This document shows, piece after piece, positions 27,049 to 37,329 of a stretch of DNA of 64,000 nt (the stretch's first letter is position 1; every line of letters begins with the position of its first letter). Made by a program: the position numbers and the translations under genes. Under the pieces are notes generated by a model. That model did no database searches. It was not told the origin of the DNA and was given only the letters and a program-made list of their open reading frames with translations. Source of the DNA: Colwellia sp. PAMC 20917 (lineage in GTDB: Bacteria > Pseudomonadota > Gammaproteobacteria > Enterobacterales > Alteromonadaceae); assembly GCF_001767295.1 (NCBI RefSeq), contig NZ_CP014944.1:2728001-2792000 (forward strand). Direction: 5' to 3'.

Positions 27049-27645
27049 ATGAAAAAACAAGCAGGTTTTACACTCATTGAATTAGTCATTGTTGTGGTTA
27101 TTTTAGGTTTCTTAGCAGTAACGGCTATTCCTAAATTTATTGATTTAACTGACCAAGCTAAACAAGCCAATATCGAAGGTATGGCAGGTGGTTTTGCAAC
27201 AGGTATTTCTCTAGCTAGAGCTCAGTGGGAAGCTGAAGGACGTACGACTACTGGCACAAATAACACCACAGTTTATGATGGTGTGAGTCTAACATTAACC
27301 ACTGAAGCAGCAGGTGTGCGTCCTGGTTATGTAACGGGTTTAACCGATGGGGCAACATTAGATGGTGACTTCGATGCAGTTAATTGTAAAGAAATTTGGG
27401 ATAATATTTTTCAGCAACCTCCAACACTAAAAACATATGCTGGTTTAGACAGTACAACAAATTATATTGTTGCTGAAACAGGTGATGTCGCTGACTCACA
27501 TTGTATTTATTATTTAAAAGAAACATTGAACAAAGACGCAACAACGGGTGATTTTGTTGACCCAGGCGTAGCAAATATAGGCAACAATTTTACCTATTAT
27601 CCTGCGACTAGTCGTGTAGAGATTAATATTGCAGTAATAAACTAG
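27049..27645 (+). CDS. mshB: MSHA minor pilin MshB
   Basis: A 198-residue type IV pilin-like protein. The start at 27049 gives a short basic leader cut after Gly (MKKQAG, then FTLIELVIVVVIL with Glu5); an upstream in-frame start at 26989 would give an unusual leader. GGFATGISLARAQWEAEGR after the N-terminal helix is characteristic of MshB. A pair of cysteines (NCKEIW and SHCIYY) probably forms the C-terminal disulfide loop. Confidence 0.85.
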   Translation: MKKQAGFTLIELVIVVVILGFLAVTAIPKFIDLTDQAKQANIEGMAGGFATGISLARAQWEAEGRTTTGTNNTTVYDGVSLTLTTEAAGVRPGYVTGLTDGATLDGDFDAVNCKEIWDNIFQQPPTLKTYAGLDSTTNYIVAETGDVADSHCIYYLKETLNKDATTGDFVDPGVANIGNNFTYYPATSRVEINIAVIN

Positions 27646-27684
27646 TCGTTAGATAGATAAAAATTTAAAATTAAAAGGTAAATT

Positions 27685-28179
27685 ATGAAAAAATTACAAA
27701 AGCAAGCCGGTTTTACGTTAATTGAATTAGTTATCGTTATCGTTATTTTAGGTATTTTAGCGGCAACAGCAGCACCTAAGTTTATTGATTTGACTGGAGA
27801 TGCCAAAAAATCAGTAATTCAAGGGACGCAAGGTAACATTAATTCAGCGATGAATCTGGCTCATGCTAAAGCTATCGTTTTAAGTCAAACTGGGTCTACA
27901 GGGGAAATTGTTATTAATGGTGAGTATTATGCTCTAATTTATGGCTACCCTACTGTAGTCGGAGCAACAGCTGATGGTACCACGGGCAAAGGCTGGGGCA
28001 TTGATAAATTAGTTGATTTAAGTAACGGTTCTAATATCAGTTACGCTACTGGCGTATTTAGTCATGATGATGCGGCCGATTCAACAAAATGTAAAGTAAC
28101 TTATGCAGACGCCTCTGGCACAGGTACTCCAACTGTTGTCACCCCTGCGAGTGCAGTAATTGATGTTACTGATTGTTAG
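27685..28179 (+). CDS. mshA: MSHA major pilin candidate MshA (first copy)
   Basis: A 164-residue type IVa-like pilin. The leader MKKLQKQAG is cut before FTLIELVIVIVILGILAATA. Two cysteines (TKCKVTYA and the final Cys, the last residue) would close the D-region loop. A strong ribosome site (AAAAGGT) and a terminator right after the gene suggest high expression, so I take this as the main subunit. The next gene encodes a second MshA-like pilin, and which one dominates the fibre cannot be decided from sequence. Confidence 0.82.
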   Translation: MKKLQKQAGFTLIELVIVIVILGILAATAAPKFIDLTGDAKKSVIQGTQGNINSAMNLAHAKAIVLSQTGSTGEIVINGEYYALIYGYPTVVGATADGTTGKGWGIDKLVDLSNGSNISYATGVFSHDDAADSTKCKVTYADASGTGTPTVVTPASAVIDVTDC

Positions 28180-28207
28180 AGTGCTCTTGGTTAGATTTTA
28201 ATCTTTT

Positions 28208-28232
28208 AAAGGGGAGCTATGCTCTCCTTTTT
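28208..28232 (+). terminator. terminator inside the pilin cluster, after mshA
   Basis: AAAGGGGAGC and GCTCTCCTTT pair around TAT with one G-T pair, followed by six T. It should reduce transcription from mshA into the second pilin and the minor pilins. Confidence 0.85.
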
Positions 28233-28264
28233 TGTTTTATATTTAAAAAGTCAGGTAAAGAGTA

Positions 28265-28774
28265 ATGAGAACCAAAGGATTTAGCTTAATAGAATTAGTC
28301 GTTGTTATCGTAATTTTAGGTATTCTTGCTGCTACGGTTGCACCAAAGTTTATTGATTTAAGTGCTGCGGCTCGAACCGCAACCCTAGAAGGTGTAAAAG
28401 CTTCTGTTCAAGGTGCCTCTTCTTTAGTACATAGTAAATCTTTAATTGCAGGCAATCAAAATAATGCAAAAACAGATACTCCAACACCATCTATCACTTT
28501 ATCATCTGGGACCTCAATAGTACTTAGCTATGGATACCCTACTGTACCAGGCCCCTTTTCCTCACCCAATACTCTAGTTTATTGGAACGCGTTAATTGAT
28601 ATTGATGAAAGCTTTAACATTATTCCCGATATCCAAGTAGGGGTCTTAATTATATATCCAATTGATGCTTATCCTGATAATTATCCCGATCCTAATAGTC
28701 CATGTGTTGTTGTATATAATGAAGTCTCAGCAAAATTTGGCCTTCCTGACATTAAAATAAATGAGTGCATTTAA
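28265..28774 (+). CDS. second MshA-like pilin
   Basis: A 169-residue type IV pilin. The leader is short (MRTKG), with processing before FSLIELVVVIVILGILAATV. The following stretch LEGVKASVQGASSLVHSKSL is the part of this locus most like Vibrio MshA, so it could be the functional MshA orthologue. Two cysteines near the C-terminus (PNSPCVVVY and NECI) fit a D-loop. It lies between a terminator and mshC and may have its own promoter in the 85-bp gap. Confidence 0.8.
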   Translation: MRTKGFSLIELVVVIVILGILAATVAPKFIDLSAAARTATLEGVKASVQGASSLVHSKSLIAGNQNNAKTDTPTPSITLSSGTSIVLSYGYPTVPGPFSSPNTLVYWNALIDIDESFNIIPDIQVGVLIIYPIDAYPDNYPDPNSPCVVVYNEVSAKFGLPDIKINECI

Positions 28775-28812
28775 TTTATTACACATTAGTCTTATAAACT
28801 ACGGTTTGATAT

Positions 28813-29304
28813 ATGAAAAGTAATTTTTTGTTAAAAAATGGGAAGTTTTCTCAATATTCAGGTTTTACTTTAATTGAGTTGGTCATTGTGATGATCATGA
28901 TAGGTATCCTCTCCGTAACAGTTATTCCTAAAATATTTACCTCTAGTGGCTACGAAGAAATTGGCTACCAAGCTGAAACTGTAGCTAAATTGCGTGCTAT
29001 CCAATTGAGAGCCATGCAAGATACTTCGGCTATCCAATGTTTATTAGTTTATGTGACTAAAAAAAAACTAGGTATCCCAGATAGCAATTGCAGTCCGCCA
29101 ATTTTCTTATCGAATACAGAGCCAAGTAGTACCATAGTAAAAATAAGTGAACAGTCGTTAAGCTTTGATGATCATAATGGTGGTTATAGTTTTTCTTTTG
29201 ATCAAATGGGACGGCCAGATCAAGCAAGGACCATAAATATACAAGGTGGCGAACAGACTCTGATTATTACTATTAATGCTGAGGGCTATATCAGTGCGAA
29301 TTAA
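28813..29304 (+). CDS. mshC: MSHA minor pilin MshC
   Basis: A 163-residue pilin-like protein. A leader of about 16 residues (ends QYSG) precedes FTLIELVIVMIMIGILSVTV. The globular part is short and holds two cysteines (AIQCLLVY and DSNCSPP). Position after mshA and before mshD is the standard order. The stop codon is one base from the mshD start. Confidence 0.82.
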   Translation: MKSNFLLKNGKFSQYSGFTLIELVIVMIMIGILSVTVIPKIFTSSGYEEIGYQAETVAKLRAIQLRAMQDTSAIQCLLVYVTKKKLGIPDSNCSPPIFLSNTEPSSTIVKISEQSLSFDDHNGGYSFSFDQMGRPDQARTINIQGGEQTLIITINAEGYISAN

Positions 29305-29305
29305 T

Positions 29306-29848
29306 ATGAGTAAGCAAAATAGTGTTATTAAAAAACATGCAGGCTTCACTTTAGTTGAGCTTATTGTTGGTATCGTTGTGTTATCCATTTCTTTTTCCAT
29401 ACTAACCACATTAATTTATCCGCTAGCTAATCAAAGTGCCGAGCAAGTTCACCAAATCAGAGCAGCTGAATTAGGTCAATCGATGATCAATGAAATCATT
29501 GGTCGATCTTTTGACGAAAACTCTGATATGTCAGGAGGTTTTATCCGTTGTGGTGAGTCTGGGGTTAGTTGTTCTGTTATTGGCGCTGATAGCGGCGAAA
29601 CCAGAGCTGGTTATGACGATGTTGACGACTATGATGCTATTAATTTTGGTGATACTTTAGTGAACTCGTTAGGTGAAGATATTTCTGCTCAATATGTTGG
29701 CTTTTCAATGGACGTTAAAGTGATTAATGATGCCAATTACGATGGCAATAGCACAGGGGATAATTCAACCGCTAAATTAATTACCATCACTGTACGTACT
29801 CCACAAGATTTTGATTTTGTGTTCTCTGTTTATAAGGTGAATTTTTAA
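29306..29848 (+). CDS. mshD: MSHA minor pilin MshD
   Basis: A 180-residue prepilin-like protein. The leader MSKQNSVIKKHAG is cut before FTLVELIVGIVVLSISFSIL. The body includes AAELGQSMINEIIGRSFDEN and two close cysteines (IRCGESGVSC). I chose ATG 29306, directly after the mshC stop; an in-frame GTG at 29294 is possible. The stop overlaps the mshO start by one base. Confidence 0.83.
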   Translation: MSKQNSVIKKHAGFTLVELIVGIVVLSISFSILTTLIYPLANQSAEQVHQIRAAELGQSMINEIIGRSFDENSDMSGGFIRCGESGVSCSVIGADSGETRAGYDDVDDYDAINFGDTLVNSLGEDISAQYVGFSMDVKVINDANYDGNSTGDNSTAKLITITVRTPQDFDFVFSVYKVNF

Positions 29849-30648
29849 TGGTCTTCTGTTTTAAACGGAAAAAACAATCAGGTTTTACACTCATTGAGTT
29901 AGTAACGGTTATCGTTATTTTAGGCATTTTATCAGTGGGTTTAAGCAGTTTTTTAAAATTTGGCGTACAGATATTTGTTGAGGCAACAGATCGAGATAAA
30001 ATATTATCATCAGCGCGCTTTGCTATAGAGCGTCTTAATCGAGAGTTAAGAGGCGCTGTACCTAATAGCGCAAGAATTTTACTCAATGGTTGTTTAGAGT
30101 TTACGCCTATAGCACAAGGCTTTGTCTATATTGATATACCTGTTACACCTGAGCCGGATGCTAATGTTGTAACACTAGTACCTACTGATACTTCATTCAC
30201 CGCTGAAAAGGATGATAATTATTCTGTGGTGGTTTATCCATTAAATAGTGATGATGTTTATCAAACGATTAATAGTAAAGTATTTCCATTAAAGTCAGGG
30301 AATTTCAATGGGAGCGGATCTCCTCATACATTAACGTTTTTTAATGATATTAGCTTTGCCGAAGACTCAACCACAGAACGACTTTTTATTACCAAAAAAT
30401 CCGTGATGTACTGCCATGAGAATAACAATGAATTAGTACGTTATGATATAGATGGTCATAATTCTGATGGTAGTATTAGTGGTCAAAGTGCTGGTATGGT
30501 AATGGCTGAAGATTTAATTACTGCTACTTTTAAAGCCGGAACAGGTTCACGCCAACGAAATGGTACTATTGAATTAGATTTCGAATTTTCTCGTAACAAT
30601 GAAACGATTTATTTTAATAATGAAGTACAGGTGCCTAATGTTCCCTAA
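29848..30648 (+). CDS. mshO: MSHA minor pilin-like protein MshO
   Basis: A 266-residue prepilin-like protein of the GspJ/PilW type. The leader ends KKQSG before FTLIELVTVIVILGILSVGL. A long globular region includes SARFAIERLNRELRGAVPNS, a common feature of MshO. It probably belongs to the tip or initiation complex. Its last eleven bases overlap mshP. Confidence 0.84.
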   Translation: MVFCFKRKKQSGFTLIELVTVIVILGILSVGLSSFLKFGVQIFVEATDRDKILSSARFAIERLNRELRGAVPNSARILLNGCLEFTPIAQGFVYIDIPVTPEPDANVVTLVPTDTSFTAEKDDNYSVVVYPLNSDDVYQTINSKVFPLKSGNFNGSGSPHTLTFFNDISFAEDSTTERLFITKKSVMYCHENNNELVRYDIDGHNSDGSISGQSAGMVMAEDLITATFKAGTGSRQRNGTIELDFEFSRNNETIYFNNEVQVPNVP

Positions 30649-31150
30649 TCATGCTTGTCAGCAATTATTGCTGACTAAAACTATAAGTAATGGCAAACTT
30701 ACAAAAAATCAACAAGGTAGTGCTTTAGTTATTGCGGTATTTATTATTGTCGTGATGACAGTCTTAGGTTTAGCGCTTATTCGTTTGTTAAACACTAGTT
30801 CAGAATCTGTCGCCTATGAAGTGATGGGTACTCGCGCTTACGCGACAGCACAAATCGGTGTTCAGTGGGTGGGGCGAGAGATTTTTCCTCTAGGTACTGG
30901 TGCGGCTCTGCATTGCGATGGTAGTACGGTTTCAGTAAATAATAACAGCTTTGTGTCTCCGCAAACGTTAAATCCCCCTAGTGGTATAAGTAATAATGAT
31001 GGCTTAGCTAATTGTCAAATAAGCTCTTTAATCTGTAAAGATTTAAAATACGATGGCGTAGCATATTTTACGATTACTAGTACAGGGCAATGTAATGTTG
31101 GTGGGATAATTACTTCACGAACGATTGTAATAGAGGCCCGTAGCTTATAA
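30638..31150 (+). CDS. mshP: MSHA biogenesis protein MshP (PilX-like)
   Basis: A 170-residue protein with an N-terminal membrane helix (QGSALVIAVFIIVVMTVLGL, about residues 27-46) preceded by a basic leader, in the PilX/MshP style. The ATG at 30638 lies inside the end of mshO and has ACAGG a few bases upstream; an earlier start at 30599 is less likely. Cysteines lie in the C-terminal half (LHCDGS, NCQISSLICKD, QCNVGG). It is the last msh gene here; mshQ is not present. Confidence 0.8.
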   Translation: MFPNHACQQLLLTKTISNGKLTKNQQGSALVIAVFIIVVMTVLGLALIRLLNTSSESVAYEVMGTRAYATAQIGVQWVGREIFPLGTGAALHCDGSTVSVNNNSFVSPQTLNPPSGISNNDGLANCQISSLICKDLKYDGVAYFTITSTGQCNVGGIITSRTIVIEARSL

Positions 31151-31335
31151 GCTCTAAATACTTTGATTACTATTGCTGTATTGTATAATGTGTTAATATT
31201 CTTTACACAATATAATTCTTACAGTTAATTTTTTTATAATTTACTTTTAAAACAATATGTTATATTTATGGCTCGTTAATTGCTATTTATATAGTAAAAT
31301 TTTTTACTGCCATTCTTCATTAATTAGGATTTATA

Positions 31336-31854
31336 ATGATTAAGTTAATTAGCCAGTTTTTAGTTGTTTTATCATTTATCACTGCCGGTGTGGCAAACGC
31401 TACTCTTATCACTGCGGATCTGACGGAAAATAATTATATTAATTATAAAGGTCTTGATTGGGCTTGGGCTTCTCCGGTAAATGTAGAGGTGTACGGTTCG
31501 AATAGACTATATTCTCCAACTCTACATGAGGGGTGGAGATTTGCTTCTGAAAATGAATTAATTATTTTAAAAACAGAATTAACACTTCAAGATTTCACTG
31601 GTATTGATGGAAGTGGTAATGAATTTACTATTCAAGCCATTGAATATTGGAATACACATTATGTTCGCTTTAATATCGAAGATTTTAATAATGACTGGGT
31701 AAATAGTAGTTGGACAATAACGCCTAATATTGATTGGAATTATGAAACCTTCTACGTACGTGATACGCCATCGGATGTACCTGAACCATCAACCATCTTG
31801 ATTTTCGCTATTGCGTTAATCGCTTTATCTTTGAGAAAACGCGCGATTAAATAA
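31336..31854 (+). CDS. PEP-CTERM sorting-domain protein
   Basis: A 172-residue exported protein. A signal peptide (1-22, ending ANA) precedes a soluble region of about 120 residues rich in Trp and Asn with no recognised fold. The C-terminus is a textbook PEP-CTERM tail: VPEPST, a hydrophobic helix (ILIFAIALIALSL) and the basic end RKRAIK. Such proteins are processed by an exosortase and released or surface-attached; the exosortase is not in this window. It follows the msh locus by 185 bp, where mshQ would be expected. Confidence 0.88.
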   Translation: MIKLISQFLVVLSFITAGVANATLITADLTENNYINYKGLDWAWASPVNVEVYGSNRLYSPTLHEGWRFASENELIILKTELTLQDFTGIDGSGNEFTIQAIEYWNTHYVRFNIEDFNNDWVNSSWTITPNIDWNYETFYVRDTPSDVPEPSTILIFAIALIALSLRKRAIK

Positions 31855-31884
31855 TTAGAATGCGCAGTGAATAAAATTAAAAAC

Positions 31885-31909
31885 AGCCTCGTCAATGCGG
31901 GGCTTTTTA
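31885..31909 (+). terminator. terminator after the PEP-CTERM gene
   Basis: AGCCTCG (31885-31891) pairs with CGGGGCT (31898-31904) with one G-T pair, followed by five T. Confidence 0.75.
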
Positions 31910-32549
31910 TTGCCTTAAAAAAATTATATAGGACCTATATTAGGCTCGCTAAATTTATTTGAAAAGATGTGCCGATAAAAAACAGTTGGCTTTTAAGCTG
32001 AACATTCATCTTTATTCATTAGTCATTAGTCATTAGTCATTAGTCATCATGAAATTTTATTCACCGATAAATATGATTAATTAGCATGGGTATCTCGTGG
32101 TAAAATGCTGAAATTTATTAAATAGGTTATCTAGATAGACTTATTTTTTAATTCGCGGCGAGTACAAAAATATTTTGTCATTTTATGGTAATAATTAGGG
32201 AACTATTGGTGTTGAATACAAGACTAAAGATTGGCGAAAGTGTAACTGCACCGCAAAAGTAAGTAACATAACCGATAAATGTAATTGTGTAATTGTGCAA
32301 TTGTAACAATTTGTCCAAATAGAGAAAATTTTACTATGACTTTTTAACAATAATTAGGGATTTAATACATTATTGATTAACAATTCCCTCAATTTTGGCT
32401 TAGTCATTAAAAATATGCTAAAAAAGTGATGTTTTTTATCATTCAAACAACACAAATTTGAAACACTCAGGTATGATTAGCCCATATAATATATTATTAA
32501 CAAACTTGACAAAATGCTCATTGATTAACTCAATGCTTTGTTGAGAATA
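31910..32549. other. long non-coding region upstream of mreB
   Basis: About 640 bp with no convincing gene. It contains a heptamer repeat (32017-32046), three tandem octamers of the form GTAATTGT (32281-32304), and an isolated GCCGATAA (31971-31978) without a proper -35. A TTGACA at 32507-32512 could be the -35 of an mreB promoter, but no good -10 stands at 17 nt. Confidence 0.5.
32017..32046. repeat. tandem heptamer CATTAGT, 4.3 copies
   Basis: CATTAGT repeats without error at 32017, 32024, 32031 and 32038, then CAT. It is a simple-sequence tract in a non-coding region and could vary in copy number. Confidence 0.9.
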
Positions 32550-33640
<1,091 letters not shown>

Positions 33641-33776
33641 GTAACCTTCCGTCTGTCGTTGTAGGGTAAATTTAGCGGGTAGAAGTACTTATTGACTGAT
33701 GTCATCTTGTATCTATTACTTAAATTTACCTATGTAGTTTAACGATGACCATTCCCTAAATAAATTTTAGGTTTAT

Positions 33777-34697
33777 ATGAATCCAATATTTAAACATGGC
33801 CCTTCCCCTCAGCACCGACTCTTGTTGGTGCTGTTTTGTTCTGTGTCTTTAATTTTTTTCGATCACAAAATGAATAGCTTTGAAAATATTCGAGGTTATT
33901 TACAGTCTCTGGTCAGCCCCTTACAGTATTTAGCGACGACTCCTAAGCAAGTCATGACTTGGGCTGCCGAAAATATTGTTACGCGGCGACAACTACTCAG
34001 TGATAACCAGCAATATAAAGTTGAAGAATTGCGTTTTCATCAACAACTATTAGAACTTGAAATTATCAAGAAAGAAAATAAGCGGTTGCGTTTATTACTG
34101 GCGTCGCCGATACGTGGTGAAGTAAAGAAAATGGTCGCTGAAATAATATCAGTCGACTCTGATCCGTATAGTCAGCAAGTCGTTATTAACCGTGGCAGTG
34201 ATGATGGTGTCTTTGAAGGTCAACCTGTTATTGACGATGAAGGTATTGTTGGGCAAGTATTACATGTGGGTATTAATAGTAGTCGGGTTATTTTAATTAC
34301 TGATGTTACCCATGCCGTACCTGTTAGAGTTAGTCGAAATGGTGTGCGTTTAGTCGCTTCAGGAACAGGACAAATAGACAGATTAACCCATAATTTTGTG
34401 CAACACAGTACGGATGTTCGCACGGGTGATTTATTAGTAACTTCAGGTCTTGGTGATAAGTACCCTGAAGGGTATCCTGTTGCACGAGTGACCAAAGTTT
34501 CACAGAATGATGCAAATGCCTTTGCTTTAGTACAAAGTCAGCCGGTCGCTAAAATTGATCGATTACGCTATTTATTATTGCTGTGGCCTGAAAAAGCATC
34601 AGAGATTTTTGCGCCTTCGCAAAAAGTAGTAACACCAAACGTACCTGATAATAAAAAAAGTGAAGATAACACAGGACTAAATAATGTCGATACGTAA
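33777..34697 (+). CDS. mreC: rod-shape-determining protein MreC
   Basis: A 306-residue bitopic protein. A cytoplasmic start precedes a membrane helix (about 15-30), a coiled coil (about 70-105) and the beta-barrel MreC core (VVINRGSDDGVFEGQPVIDD, then TSGLGDKYPEGYPVA). It activates PBP2/RodA and links MreB to the wall machinery. Its end overlaps mreD by 14 bases. Confidence 0.96.
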   Translation: MNPIFKHGPSPQHRLLLVLFCSVSLIFFDHKMNSFENIRGYLQSLVSPLQYLATTPKQVMTWAAENIVTRRQLLSDNQQYKVEELRFHQQLLELEIIKKENKRLRLLLASPIRGEVKKMVAEIISVDSDPYSQQVVINRGSDDGVFEGQPVIDDEGIVGQVLHVGINSSRVILITDVTHAVPVRVSRNGVRLVASGTGQIDRLTHNFVQHSTDVRTGDLLVTSGLGDKYPEGYPVARVTKVSQNDANAFALVQSQPVAKIDRLRYLLLLWPEKASEIFAPSQKVVTPNVPDNKKSEDNTGLNNVDT

Positions 34698-35163
34698 CCT
34701 TTTGATTATTATTTTTACTACGGTTATCGCTTTAATCGCCAGCATTATGCCATTACCCCAGAGTATTGATGTTTTTCGTCCAGACTGGGTATTAGTGGTC
34801 TTAGTATACTGGTGCTTAGCCTTACCCGCGCGTGTTAATGTTATAACCGCTGGTTTTGTTGGCTTATTACTTGATGTTTTACTGGGGTCTATTCTCGGTG
34901 TGCACACGATGGCGATGGCCCTTGCTGTTTATATTATCGCGGGCAACTTTCAAAAAATTAGAAATTTCTCTGTTTGGCAACAATCACTCATTGTTGGTGT
35001 TTTATCGGCGTTATACCATTTAATTGTTTTTTGGATGCAACGGTTTTTAACTGATGCTGTGTTCCTACCTAGTTATTTATATCCGGTGATCACAACGATT
35101 GTACTGTGGCCTTGGGCGTTTTTATTATTAAGAAAAGTACGTCGTCACTTTCGTATTACTTAA
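34684..35163 (+). CDS. mreD: rod-shape-determining protein MreD
   Basis: A 159-residue integral membrane protein with about five helices. The family pattern FRPDWVLVVLVYWCLALPAR and GLLLDVLLGSILGVH is present. It works with MreC in the elongasome. It overlaps mreC and is followed by maf after 36 bp. Confidence 0.95.
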   Translation: MSIRNLLIIIFTTVIALIASIMPLPQSIDVFRPDWVLVVLVYWCLALPARVNVITAGFVGLLLDVLLGSILGVHTMAMALAVYIIAGNFQKIRNFSVWQQSLIVGVLSALYHLIVFWMQRFLTDAVFLPSYLYPVITTIVLWPWAFLLLRKVRRHFRIT

Positions 35164-35199
35164 CCCCTGTTATTGACCCGTTAACTGAGTAATTTTTCT

Positions 35200-35817
35200 A
35201 TGAAGTCCGTTTTAATTTTAGCGTCACAGTCACCACGAAGAAAAGAATTACTTAGCCAACTGGGTTATCAATTTCAAACTATTTCTGCCGATATCGATGA
35301 AAGCATCATCGACAATGAATCATCAAGCGATTATGTGTTACGTTTGGCGATTGAAAAAGCGACGGTAGTCTCAAAAAATCAAGTAGCAGGTAGTGTCGTG
35401 CTCGGTTCTGATACTAGCGTTATTTTTGACAATCATATTCTTGGTAAACCGGAGAATATTGCAGCATGCTGTCAACAACTGCTAATGTTATCAAACAACA
35501 CTCACCAAGTACTGACCGCCATTGCCGTTGTAAAAAACAAACAAATATTATCCGCGGTTATTTCTACGGATGTTACCTTTAAAAAATTGTCTGTTGAAGA
35601 AATTAAGCGCTACTGGCATACCGGCGAACCTCAAGATAAAGCAGGCTCGTACGGTATTCAAGGTATTGGTGGACAATTTGTGACACAAATTAAAGGTAGT
35701 TATTCTGCTGTAGTCGGTTTACCTTTATATGAAACAGCAAAATTATTGGCTGAGTTAGGTTTACCTACCCCTATTCAAGACCAAGCAAGCCCCCTCAGCA
35801 ACGGAGAAATTTTATGA
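35200..35817 (+). CDS. maf: Maf-family nucleoside triphosphate pyrophosphatase (YhdE type)
   Basis: A 205-residue enzyme that hydrolyses dTTP, UTP or modified nucleotides to monophosphates, probably for pool cleaning. The N-terminal phosphate-binding motif ASQSPRRKELLSQLGYQF is canonical, and IQGIGGQFVTQIKGSYSAVV lies in the C-terminal half. GSDTSV stands where many relatives have GADTVV, a mild variation. Location between mreD and rng matches E. coli yhdE. Its stop overlaps rng by four bases (ATGA). Confidence 0.93.
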   Translation: MKSVLILASQSPRRKELLSQLGYQFQTISADIDESIIDNESSSDYVLRLAIEKATVVSKNQVAGSVVLGSDTSVIFDNHILGKPENIAACCQQLLMLSNNTHQVLTAIAVVKNKQILSAVISTDVTFKKLSVEEIKRYWHTGEPQDKAGSYGIQGIGGQFVTQIKGSYSAVVGLPLYETAKLLAELGLPTPIQDQASPLSNGEIL

Positions 35818-37280
35818 GTGGTGAATTACTGATTAATGTTACCCCAAGTGAAACTCGAGTTGCGCTAATAGAAAATGGTGTATTGCAAGAAGTTCATGTT
35901 GAACGTGAATCTCGTCGTGGTTTGGTTGGCAATATTTATCTAGGTAAAGTTATTCGGGTTTTACCGGGTATGCAAGCAGCTTTTATTGATATTAATTTAG
36001 AAAAAGCCGCGTTCTTACATGCTTCAGACATCAACACTAAACTCATTATTAGTAATGACGAGTTGCCCGCTGACCACGTACCTGACATTAGAGCGTTAGT
36101 GCATGAAGGCCAGCAAATTGTGGTTCAGGTCATTAAAGATCCACTGGGTACCAAAGGAGCACGCTTAACCACAGATATTACCGTAGCCGCTCGATATTTG
36201 GTGTTAATGCCAAATGCTAATCATGCGGGCATCTCACAACGCATTGAATCTTCAAAAGAGCGCAATCGTCTCAAAGATATTATTACGCCATATTGTAGTG
36301 AAGAGCACGGCTTTATTGTTCGAACGGCTGCTGAAGGTGCTGACGAAAAAGAATTAAAACATGATGCTGAATTTCTACGTCGTGTCTGGAAAAAAGTGCA
36401 AGACCGTAAAAAAAGAAAGCAAATGAAAGCGCCTATCTATCAAGATCTTTCATTAGCATTTCGTGTACTCCGTGATTTTGTTGGTATTGATCTTGAACGA
36501 ATTCGTATCGATTCAAAACTAACTTTTGAGCAGTTGCGGGAATTTACCGAAGAATTTGTCCCTAATTTAACTCCCTTTTTAGAAAATTATCCAGGCGAGC
36601 GACCTATCTTTGACTTGTTTGATGTCGAAAATGAGATACAAAGAGCGTTGCATAGAAGAATTGAATTGAAGTCGGGTGGTTACCTCATTATTGATCAAAC
36701 CGAAGCGATGACCACGATTGATATAAATACCGGTGGATTTGTCGGTCATCGTAATCTAGAAGAAACTATTTTTAATACTAATTCAGAAGCCACACAAGTC
36801 ATTGCTCGACAGTTGAGACTGAGAAATCTAGGCGGCATTATTATTGTCGATTTTATTGACATGAACAGTGCAGAGCACCAAAAACGTGTGTTACACAGTT
36901 TAGATGTTGCGATGGCGAAAGATAATGTTAAATACAGTATTAGTAAGTTTTCTAAGCTCGGCTTAGTAGAAATGACCCGTAAACGTACCCGAGAGAGTTT
37001 AGAACATATATTGTGCGGCGAATGTTCAGTGTGTTCAGGTCGAGGGCATTTAAAAACTGTTGAAACCGTTTGTTTTGAAATTTTGCGTGAAATAGTACGA
37101 GTAAATCGCGCTTATGATTCAGATAAATTCACTGTTTATGCTTCTTCAGCAGTGAGTGAATCACTAATTAATGATGAATATCATCACCTTGCTGAGTTAG
37201 AAGTTTTCATCGGTAAGCAAATTAAAGTTCAGACAGAAACCATGTATAATCAAGAGCAGTTTGATGTGATTATGATGTAA
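35814..37280 (+). CDS. rng: ribonuclease G
   Basis: A 488-residue RNase E/G-family endoribonuclease that matures the 5' end of 16S rRNA and cuts selected mRNAs. An S1 domain (about 35-120, GNIYLGKVIRVLPGMQAAF) precedes the catalytic DNase I-like core (IDINTGGFVGHRNLEETIF, IIIVDFIDM). The zinc-link cysteines are in CGECSVCSGRGH. It lacks the long C-terminal scaffold of RNase E, so it is RNase G. A tandem repeat block separates it from yhdP. Confidence 0.96.
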   Translation: MSGELLINVTPSETRVALIENGVLQEVHVERESRRGLVGNIYLGKVIRVLPGMQAAFIDINLEKAAFLHASDINTKLIISNDELPADHVPDIRALVHEGQQIVVQVIKDPLGTKGARLTTDITVAARYLVLMPNANHAGISQRIESSKERNRLKDIITPYCSEEHGFIVRTAAEGADEKELKHDAEFLRRVWKKVQDRKKRKQMKAPIYQDLSLAFRVLRDFVGIDLERIRIDSKLTFEQLREFTEEFVPNLTPFLENYPGERPIFDLFDVENEIQRALHRRIELKSGGYLIIDQTEAMTTIDINTGGFVGHRNLEETIFNTNSEATQVIARQLRLRNLGGIIIVDFIDMNSAEHQKRVLHSLDVAMAKDNVKYSISKFSKLGLVEMTRKRTRESLEHILCGECSVCSGRGHLKTVETVCFEILREIVRVNRAYDSDKFTVYASSAVSESLINDEYHHLAELEVFIGKQIKVQTETMYNQEQFDVIMM

Positions 37281-37329
37281 TTAAAAACTATCGATAAAGG
37301 CTATTAGGGTCTTATCGTTACTTAAACTT

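Noticed and set aside
31971-31978. GCCGATAA in the mreB upstream region as a FliA promoter
   Set aside because: At 11 nt spacing the -35 matches only 3 of 8 bases; the better TAAATTTA is two bases too far away, and no gene follows within a reasonable distance.
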